DNA of 64,000 nucleotides, taken from positions 3,224,001-3,288,000 of the forward strand of contig NZ_CP054690.1 of assembly GCF_013348805.1 (NCBI RefSeq), read 5' to 3'. Made by a program: the position numbers and the translations under genes. Origin of the DNA: Rhodococcus sp. W8901. Lineage in GTDB: Bacteria; Actinomycetota; Actinomycetes; Mycobacteriales; Mycobacteriaceae. Under the pieces are notes generated by a model. That model made no database searches. It worked only from the letters and a program-made list of their open reading frames with translations, and was not told the origin of the DNA. Each line of letters begins with the position of its first letter. The first letter of the stretch is position 1. Below, in pieces: positions 54,392 to 61,006 of the stretch.

Positions 54392-55240
54392 GTGATTGCC
54401 GCACCGCGTCGCATCCCTCGGGGAGCAGAGCTGGAACCGTTGCTGCGCTGCTACGGGTACCGACTCACCCGTGCCGGGACGGTCAAAGGCGCCGACCCGT
54501 CGCGTGATCCCGAGGATGTGGTCGCTGCGGCGAGATTGGGGTGGCCCGTGCATGCGACGGAGCGGTGGACCCCGTCAGAGATCGTCGAGCGCACGACCGC
54601 GGCGGCCGACTCCCTCGATCCCGACGCGGTGCTCGCGGCCTTCGTCGCGGGGCTGGGAAGCGCACCACGTGGCCGCCAGACGGTGATCTCCTACGGTTGG
54701 GCACAGTTCCTCGACACCGCACCCAAGGGCACCGGCGGAATCCCGGACTGCGGCCTCGACCCGCTGCACGACGCGGGATACGACGTCGACGTCACGGAGA
54801 CCTTGTTGCGGCTCGCGCTCGGTTGGTCATGGAACGAACTGCCCGAGAAGTACCTACCCGATCTGGAAGCCGCAGTCGCGGAGGGGCTGCCGCTGCCGAA
54901 CGAAGAGGACAGGGAACGGGTCCGCGCACTGTTGGACGTCGTCCGCGCGCAGCCCCCGGGAACACGGCCCAGCGAACTGGAGAAGGCCGTTGCGCGGGCG
55001 AAGATCGTTCCCGGCACAGACAAGTACCAGCGGTACGGCATCCTCATCGGGCTCTCCGAGATCGGCGTTCTGCCCAGCCCCGTCCTTGCCCCGATGTGGG
55101 ACCGGTTCATCGGCAACACCGAGCGGCACGCCGCCTACCACTCCGTCCAGAGCGGCCCGCGCTCCGACATACCGGTCCCCCTCGCAGGGTGGCGCGGCGG
55201 CCTCGACGAACGCAGAGCACAACGCCTACTGGACGTCTGA
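54392..55240 (+). CDS. Hypothetical protein of the small-gene series
   Basis: A 282-residue soluble protein without signal or membrane segment. It has a conserved-looking core YGWAQFLDTAPKGTGGIPDCGLDPLHDAGYDVDVTETLLRLALGWSWNELPEKYLPDLE. This looks like a real protein with good codon use, but no family is recognised. A GTG start without a clear ribosome site is used. It is convergent with mqo. Confidence 0.6.
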   Translation: MIAAPRRIPRGAELEPLLRCYGYRLTRAGTVKGADPSRDPEDVVAAARLGWPVHATERWTPSEIVERTTAAADSLDPDAVLAAFVAGLGSAPRGRQTVISYGWAQFLDTAPKGTGGIPDCGLDPLHDAGYDVDVTETLLRLALGWSWNELPEKYLPDLEAAVAEGLPLPNEEDRERVRALLDVVRAQPPGTRPSELEKAVARAKIVPGTDKYQRYGILIGLSEIGVLPSPVLAPMWDRFIGNTERHAAYHSVQSGPRSDIPVPLAGWRGGLDERRAQRLLDV

Positions 55241-55323
55241 CGCCGGTGCACGCGTCATCCCGTTGAGCGCACGGCGTTCGGGACTCCGGATAACGCGTCG
55301 GCATGAAGATCGGCAGGCAATCG

Positions 55324-56832
55324 TCATTCCGATCGCCGCAACAGACGCAGCGAGCGCCCCGTGCGTTCGAGGTTGCGGTCGACCACCTGCTGGTCACGCT
55401 CACCGGCCGCACCGAGACCCGGCATGAGCCTGCGCAGCAACGGTTCCCACTCCGCGCGCTTCTCCGGGAAGCACTTGTCGAGGACGTCTGCCATGAGCGG
55501 CGGTGCGACCGAAGCGCCCGGCGAGGCACCGAGCAGACCGGCGATGGTTCCGTCCGCACCGACGACGACCTCCGTCCCGAAGGTCAGCACTCCGATCCTG
55601 CGCCGATCCGGTTTGACCAGCTGGGCGCGCTGGCCGGCCTGCGCCACACTCCAGTCCGCCGGATCGGCCCCGGGACAGAAGCGTCTCAACTGACTGAACT
55701 TGCGTCGGCGCGAGGCGAACAGCTCGGCGATGAGATAGCGCACGAGCGGCAGGTTCTGGATTCCGACCGCCACCAGCACCGCGACGTTTCGGAACCGGAT
55801 GGTCGTGAACAGGTCGGTGAGCCTGCCGCGCTCGAGGAGCCTCGTGCTGAAGGTGGCGTACGGACCGAACATCAGCGAGGCTTGGCCGTCGACGACCCGC
55901 TTGTCGAGATGCGGCACCGACATCGGCGGGGCCCCGATTGCGGCCTGCCCGTAGACCTTCGCGTCGTGCCGGCCGACCACGGCGGGGTTGCCGGTGCGAA
56001 GGAACTGGGCGCCGAGCGGGAACACCGCATAACCGCGCACCTCGGGGATCCGGGCCTTCTGCAGCAACTTCAGCGCATACCCACCGGCACCGACGAAAAC
56101 GAAACGCGACCTGATCCGGAAGCGGCGCCCGGACGCACGATCAGACCCGGTGACGGTCCAGATGCCGTCCGACCCGCGCGCGAGGGAGGTCACCTCGTGC
56201 CGCAGGTGCACCCGCGCCCCACCGCTCGTCATCACCCGGACGAGCGTGTGGGTGAGCGCCCCGAAGTCGACGTCGCTACCGCCCTCGTAGCGGGTCGCCG
56301 CGACCGCCTCGGCATCGTTCCGTCCGTCCATCAGCAGCGGCGCCCACTCTCGGACGGTCTCGGGATCCTCGGTGTACTGCATCGCCGCGAACAACGGTAG
56401 GTGCCGCAACGTCTCGAATCGCTCACGCAGATAGGCGATGTCGCGTTCACCGAACACGACGTCCATGTGCGGCGTGGGATTGATGAACGATGCCGGGTCG
56501 TGCACGTCACCGTCCTCGACGAGCGACGCCCAGAACTGCCGCGAGAGGTGGAACTGGCGGCCGATGTCCTCGGCCTTCGCCGGATCACCGGCATCGGGCA
56601 TGTAGTTGAGCTCGCACAGCCCGGAATGGCCGGTCCCGGCGTTGTTCCATGCGTTCGAGCTTTCGCCTGCCAGTTCCCCGAGACGCTCGAGCAGCGCGAC
56701 GGACCAGTCCGGCTGCAACTTCGCCAACAGTGCACCGAGGGTCGCGGACATGATGCCGCCGCCGACGAGGACCACGTCGAGAACCTCGCCTCCGTGCCCG
56801 GTGTCCGATCCCCCGCCACTCGCCTGAACCAT
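55324..56832 (-). CDS. mqo: Malate:quinone oxidoreductase
   Basis: A 502-residue FAD enzyme at the inner face of the membrane oxidising malate to oxaloacetate and passing electrons to the quinone pool. It has DVVLVGGGIMSATLGALLAKLQPDWSVALLERL, the substrate-side ESSNAWNNAGTGHSGLCELNYMP, FINPTPHMDVVFGE and late TGLGASPGAS-like GLLGASPGASVAPPLM. Length is normal for Mqo. The ATG is fixed by GGGGCACGGC and family length. It is divergent from a LysR gene, which may control it. Confidence 0.95.
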   Translation of the reverse strand: MVQASGGGSDTGHGGEVLDVVLVGGGIMSATLGALLAKLQPDWSVALLERLGELAGESSNAWNNAGTGHSGLCELNYMPDAGDPAKAEDIGRQFHLSRQFWASLVEDGDVHDPASFINPTPHMDVVFGERDIAYLRERFETLRHLPLFAAMQYTEDPETVREWAPLLMDGRNDAEAVAATRYEGGSDVDFGALTHTLVRVMTSGGARVHLRHEVTSLARGSDGIWTVTGSDRASGRRFRIRSRFVFVGAGGYALKLLQKARIPEVRGYAVFPLGAQFLRTGNPAVVGRHDAKVYGQAAIGAPPMSVPHLDKRVVDGQASLMFGPYATFSTRLLERGRLTDLFTTIRFRNVAVLVAVGIQNLPLVRYLIAELFASRRRKFSQLRRFCPGADPADWSVAQAGQRAQLVKPDRRRIGVLTFGTEVVVGADGTIAGLLGASPGASVAPPLMADVLDKCFPEKRAEWEPLLRRLMPGLGAAGERDQQVVDRNLERTGRSLRLLRRSE

Positions 56833-56911
56833 GCCGTGCCCCTCTCCTCGCCGGTATGTCAGCAAGGCTGCCCACGCGCAACTCATCCGTCCAATGATGA
56901 TCTGGTGACTT

Positions 56912-56917
56912 TATGAT
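56912..56917 (+). promoter_or_regulatory. -10 box of a probable leaderless LysR transcript
   Basis: TATGAT ends six bases before the ATG at 56924, with no ribosome site between. The geometry fits a leaderless mRNA. The shared region with mqo is only 91 bases. Confidence 0.45.
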
Positions 56918-56923
56918 CCGAAT

Positions 56924-57838
56924 ATGGATGAATCACTGCCCGGCGAGGTCGACGCCGTCGCGCCTTTGCTCGCTGCCTTCGATGCGGCCGCGGAAGAAGG
57001 GCACGTAACCCGCGCATCCGAACTCCTCGGCGTACCGCAGTCGTCACTCAGCCGACGACTGAAGACCCTGGAGAAGACGCTGGGCGTGCAACTGTTCCAG
57101 CCGGCCGGCCGCCGAATCGCCCTCACGTCGCAGGGGCGGGAACTGTTCGAGCGGACCCACGGCCTCGTCCGGGCACTCGACGATGCGGTCGCGGCGGTGC
57201 GCAGCAACGCGGATCCCGAGAGTGGGCTCGTGCGATTCGGTTTCCCGCTGACACTCGGCCCGGTGAGCATTCCCTCCCTGCTCGCCGACTTCCACACCAC
57301 CGCGCCCCGGATCCGGCTGCACCTGACGCAGGACCACGGGAACGCCCTTGCCGCGATGGTCCGCGACGGCCGACTGGACCTGGCGGTGATGATCCCCTGC
57401 CCCGACGACCTGCCCGCCGCCGTGCTGGGACACCAGCGCCTCCTCCTGCACGTCGCTCGCGGACACCCGCTCGCCGCCCGCAGGCGCGTCGATCTCGCCG
57501 AACTCGCGGACGAGCCGTTCATCGCGAGTCCGCCGTCGTACCACCTTCGCAGGATTCTCGACTCATCCTGCGCGCGAATCGGATTCGCGCCGCGTGTGTC
57601 GTTCGAGATCACCGAGTTCGAGACGATCCGGGCTCTCGTTGCGCACGGGCTCGGCGTCGCCGCACTGCCGGCCGCCGAATCCCCGCACCCGGACCTGGTG
57701 GCAATTCCCCTGAGGGGCGTGCCCGATCGGAGCATCGGGCTCGTGACCGGCCACTACCGGCCCACTCCGGCCGTGACGCGACTCCGCGACCACATCGCCG
57801 CCCACGCAAGTGCGTTCGCGGCGGGCAAGCACCCCTAG
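56924..57838 (+). CDS. LysR-family transcriptional regulator
   Basis: A 304-residue regulator. The N-terminal winged helix is GHVTRASELLGVPQSSLSRRLKTLEKTLGVQLFQPAGRRIALTSQGREL, followed by an effector domain of the periplasmic-binding type (LVRFGFPLTLGPVSIPSLLADFH). Divergent from mqo, and LysR proteins usually act on the divergent gene. A central-metabolite effector is inference. Confidence 0.9.
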   Translation: MDESLPGEVDAVAPLLAAFDAAAEEGHVTRASELLGVPQSSLSRRLKTLEKTLGVQLFQPAGRRIALTSQGRELFERTHGLVRALDDAVAAVRSNADPESGLVRFGFPLTLGPVSIPSLLADFHTTAPRIRLHLTQDHGNALAAMVRDGRLDLAVMIPCPDDLPAAVLGHQRLLLHVARGHPLAARRRVDLAELADEPFIASPPSYHLRRILDSSCARIGFAPRVSFEITEFETIRALVAHGLGVAALPAAESPHPDLVAIPLRGVPDRSIGLVTGHYRPTPAVTRLRDHIAAHASAFAAGKHP

Positions 57839-57848
57839 AGCGTGCCCC

Positions 57849-58433
57849 CTAGCGGGGTGCGAGGTGATGCCCCAGCAGCAGACCGAGCTGGTCCTGTGCC
57901 GCAGCGAAGGGTTCACTCGACTTGAGCGCGCGACTCTGGACGATCGCACCCTCGATGACCGACAAGAGCAGTCCCGACATCGAACGCGCGGTCGAGTTGT
58001 CGAGCCCGCTCCGAACCATGCCGCCGGAGAGCAATGCCGTCCACTCGGTGAACGCGTGTCCGGCGGCGGACTGGACCGCCGGATCGAGCTCGTCCAACGC
58101 CGCCGCCATCATGAACGAGCCCAGACGGTAGTCACTGGATTCGAGAGGATCACGCCAGAATGCGAGCAGGTCGTCCAACCATCGGTCGATCGACGGCGCG
58201 GTCGGCAGCCGTTCAGCCATCGCACTCAGATGCGAACCGACGACCCTCGACACGATCCGAGTGGCCGTCTCCACGACCTCACTCTTTCCGGCCGGGAAGT
58301 GCTGATACAGCGAGTTCCGCGACGTATTGCTGCGTTTGAGCAGCTCCGCCAGTCCGGCACCGTGCACCCCGAGCTCCTGCACCATGGCAATGGTGCTCGC
58401 GAGGAGTCGAGCGCGCGGGCGTGCTGTGGTCAT
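57849..58433 (-). CDS. TetR-family repressor beside a KAS III gene
   Basis: A 194-residue regulator. The N-terminal helix-turn-helix is LLASTIAMVQELGVHGAGLAELLKRSNTSRNSLYQHFPAGKSEVV; the C-terminal domain is of the YfbR/TetR_C type (GSFMMAAALDELDP). It is divergent from the KAS III gene, and two inverted copies of an 18-bp box lie between them, so it should repress both genes. Confidence 0.9.
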   Translation of the reverse strand: MTTARPRARLLASTIAMVQELGVHGAGLAELLKRSNTSRNSLYQHFPAGKSEVVETATRIVSRVVGSHLSAMAERLPTAPSIDRWLDDLLAFWRDPLESSDYRLGSFMMAAALDELDPAVQSAAGHAFTEWTALLSGGMVRSGLDNSTARSMSGLLLSVIEGAIVQSRALKSSEPFAAAQDQLGLLLGHHLAPR

Positions 58434-58451
58434 TCGAGCCTCTTTCGGTTG

Positions 58452-58505
58452 TGTGGACCGATCGGTTCATGTTAGATCTGAAGCATGTGAACCGATCGGT
58501 CCACA
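58452..58505. promoter_or_regulatory. Two-box TetR operator between the regulator and KAS III genes
   Basis: TGTGGACCGATCGGTTCA (58452-58469) and its exact reverse complement TGAACCGATCGGTCCACA (58488-58505) are separated by 18 bases. Each box is itself built on the palindrome ACCGATCGGT. A TTGTGT/17/TTAGAT promoter (58449-58477) towards the KAS III gene overlaps box 1, and box 2 covers its expected start. Confidence 0.75.
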
Positions 58506-58518
58506 TGGAGAGGATGCC

Positions 58519-59574
58519 GTGCCCGCCCCCATCGCCACCGCACAGCCCGTCGCCCACGCAGCCCTTCTGGGCCTCGGCGTGTACCGGCCGCGACGTGTGG
58601 TCCCCAACTCCGAGATCGTCGACCGCATCGACTCCTCCGACGAATGGATCCGGACCCGTTCCGGAATCACGGCCCGTGGCTGGGCCGAGCCCGACGAGAC
58701 CATCGTCTCGATGAGCGTGGCGGCCGCCCGCGACGCGCTCGCCGCCGCGGGTCTGGTGGCCGAGCAGATCGACGCGGTCGTGCTGGCCACCTCGTCGCAG
58801 ATGGTGCTGGGGCCGTCGGCGGGGGCGGTGGTGGCGACGGAACTCGGTATGCACGACACCGCCGCCTACGACATCTCCGCCGGGTGCGCGGGCTTCTGCT
58901 ACGCGCTCGGCAACGCCGCGGGTCTCGTCCGCGCAGGGCAGGCCCGCCATGTCCTGGTGATCGGTGTGGAACGGCTGTCCGACCTGCTCGATCCGACCGA
59001 CCGGACGTGCGCGTTCATCTTCGCCGACGGTGCCGGCGCGGTCGTGGTGGGTCCGTCCGACGCCGAGGGAATCGGTCCGGTCGCGTGGGGTTCGGACGGA
59101 AGCCAGACCGCGGCGATCAAGCAGGACAAGGACTTCAAGCAGTACTTCGCCGAGGTCGAGGCAGCCGAAGCCGACGGGGGCCGCACCGAGCGGCCGTACA
59201 TCCGGATGAACGGTCAGGCCGTGTTCCGTTGGGCGGTCACCTTCCTGGAGAAGGCGTGCCGCGACGCACTGGAGAAGTCCGGTGTCGCGGCCGACGACCT
59301 GGACGCCTTCGTGCCGCACCAGGCCAACAGTCGCATTACCGACGCACTGATCCGGACACTGGGACTACCTGATACCGTCGCGGTCGCTCGGGACATTGCC
59401 GAAACCGGCAACACCAGCGCGGCGTCGATCCCGATGGCCATGGAACAGCTTCTGCGTTCCGGCCAGGCCCGCCGCGGCGACACGGCGCTGCTGCTCGGCT
59501 TCGGCGCCGGACTGGCCTATGCCGGACAGGTCGTCCAACTACCCCCGATCGTGACCGGAGACGGGCTCGGATAG
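58519..59574 (+). CDS. 3-oxoacyl-ACP synthase III (KAS III/FabH-like)
   Basis: A 351-residue condensing enzyme. The catalytic triad is Cys123 in DISAGCAGFCYAL, His267 in VPHQANSRI and Asn298 in ETGNTSAAS. The N-terminus ALLGLGVYRPRRVVPNSEIVDRIDSSDEWIRTRSGI is a KAS III hallmark. FabH enzymes join an acyl-CoA with malonyl-ACP to start fatty-acid synthesis; other paralogues serve polyketides or alkyl quinolones. A second copy with its own TetR suggests an inducible, specialised role. The GTG follows GGAGAGG by five bases. Confidence 0.9.
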   Translation: MPAPIATAQPVAHAALLGLGVYRPRRVVPNSEIVDRIDSSDEWIRTRSGITARGWAEPDETIVSMSVAAARDALAAAGLVAEQIDAVVLATSSQMVLGPSAGAVVATELGMHDTAAYDISAGCAGFCYALGNAAGLVRAGQARHVLVIGVERLSDLLDPTDRTCAFIFADGAGAVVVGPSDAEGIGPVAWGSDGSQTAAIKQDKDFKQYFAEVEAAEADGGRTERPYIRMNGQAVFRWAVTFLEKACRDALEKSGVAADDLDAFVPHQANSRITDALIRTLGLPDTVAVARDIAETGNTSAASIPMAMEQLLRSGQARRGDTALLLGFGAGLAYAGQVVQLPPIVTGDGLG

Positions 59575-59638
59575 CGTCCCAGCCGCCCCGGACAAGGCCG
59601 GATGCGGTGCTCGGGGATCAAGAACGGGAACAGCGCCC

Positions 59639-60211
59639 TCAGGTCGGCGGCACCAGGTGCGCACCGATCACCCGCCCGACGAGACCCTCGAGCACGGCAT
59701 CGCCGGCGACCAGTTGCAGACTCCGGTTCGCCACGAGGACAGCGGTTCCGTGCAGGGACACCCAGATGGCAAGTGCGCGATCGCCCGCGTCGGTGTCGTT
59801 CGACGCGTCCTCGACGAGCCCGTGCAGTGCGGCGAAGAGTGGCAGGGTCGTCGCGCGCAGGTTCTCCCCGGCACCCTCGAGCAGGTCGTGCCGGAACATG
59901 AGCTCGAACATCGCCGGCCGGTCGCGGGCGAACTCGACGTAGGCGATCCCGAGCGCGACGAGTCGATCTCGCGCAGGGGCACTGGATCCGTCGAGCGACG
60001 GGCGCAGCCGCACCGCGAGGTCCGAGAATCCCTCGACAGCGATCGCGGCGAGCAGCGCGTTGTGCGTCGGGAAGTAGCGCCGCGGCGCTCCGTGTGACAC
60101 CCCGGCCCGCCGGGTGATCGCCCGCAGGCTGACGCCGGACGCCCCCGCCGCCTCGAGCAATTCGACACCGGCAGACACCAACTCGTCACGCAGCGAACGC
60201 ACCGTCTCCAT
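59639..60211 (-). CDS. TetR-family repressor beside an acyltransferase gene
   Basis: A 190-residue regulator: ELVSAGVELLEAAGASGVSLRAITRRAGVSHGAPRRYFPTHNALL is the helix-turn-helix, and the C-terminus is of the WHG/TetR_C type (FELMFRHDLLEGAGENLR). An ATG six codons upstream, inside the operator, is an alternative start. It is divergent from the acyltransferase gene across two operator boxes. Confidence 0.9.
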   Translation of the reverse strand: METVRSLRDELVSAGVELLEAAGASGVSLRAITRRAGVSHGAPRRYFPTHNALLAAIAVEGFSDLAVRLRPSLDGSSAPARDRLVALGIAYVEFARDRPAMFELMFRHDLLEGAGENLRATTLPLFAALHGLVEDASNDTDAGDRALAIWVSLHGTAVLVANRSLQLVAGDAVLEGLVGRVIGAHLVPPT

Positions 60212-60262
60212 GTAGACAGTGTCTACCATCGCGCTACGATCAAGCGAGTAGACACTGTCTAC
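60212..60262. promoter_or_regulatory. Twin TetR operators over the acyltransferase promoter
   Basis: GTAGACAGTGTCTAC (60212-60226) and GTAGACACTGTCTAC (60248-60262) are perfect 7-bp-arm palindromes differing only at the centre. TAGACA (60213) and TACGAT (60235) form a promoter with 16 bases between: box A overlies the -35 and box B the likely start. Box A also abuts the regulator's own ATG. Confidence 0.75.
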
Positions 60263-60293
60263 TCGAGTGCGGGCGGGAAAACAGGAGGCTGAT

Positions 60294-61006
60294 GTGTGGT
60301 ATCGACTGTTCAAATACGTGCTGATCGGACCCGTTCTCCGGGTCCTCGGTCGACCGACGATCGAGGGTGCGGAGCACATCCCGACGAGCGGTCCGGTGAT
60401 CCTCGCGGGCAACCATCTCGCGGTCGTGGACTCCTTCTTCCTGGTGCTGATGGTCCGGCGCCGCATCACTTTCGTGGCGAAGCGCGAGTACTTCACGGGC
60501 ACGGGGATCAAGGGCAGGTTTCTCCGTTGGTTCTTCACCGCATCCGGGCAGGTCCCGATCGACCGTGGCGGTGCCGACGCCGCCGCGAGCGCGCTGCGGG
60601 CCGCGCGCGACATCCTCGAGGCCGGTGGCGTGTGGGGCATCTACCCGGAAGGGACCCGGTCGCCCGACGGACGGCTGTATCGCGGGAAGACCGGCGTGAT
60701 GCGCGTTGCGCTGGCCACCGGTGCGCCGGTCGTTCCGGTCGTCGTCCGTGGGACCGACACGGTCAACCCGCCCGGCACCCGCGCGTGGCGGCCCGGCCGA
60801 GTGCGGATCACGATCTGCCCACCGGTCGATTTGTCTCGCCACCACGGCGGGCTCGGCCCCACCGACGGGTCACCCCACCCAGCGCGGTCCGCCACGGACG
60901 AGTTGATGCGCGTCCTGCACCGCCACTCGGGCCAGGAGTACGTCGCGAGATGTACGCCGCGGACTACAAGCGTTCCGATCGGGTCACGACGCCGCTCGAA
61001 CAGTGA
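60294..61006 (+). pseudogene. 1-acyl-glycerol-3-phosphate acyltransferase (PlsC-like), 3-prime frameshift
   Basis: A PlsC/LPLAT protein transferring an acyl chain in phospholipid or triacylglycerol synthesis at the membrane. Motifs: GNHLAVVDSFF with NHxxxxD, FFTASGQVPIDRGG, IYPEGTRSPDG and VVPVVVRGTDTV. The GTG has AGGAGG five bases upstream. After HSGQEYV, near 60946, the frame shifts: MYAADYKRSDRVTTPLEQ in the next frame ends at a TGA (61006). Without the shift, the open frame runs on to 62051 antisense to the next gene, which is not credible. The catalytic domain is complete, so it may still work. Confidence 0.78.
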
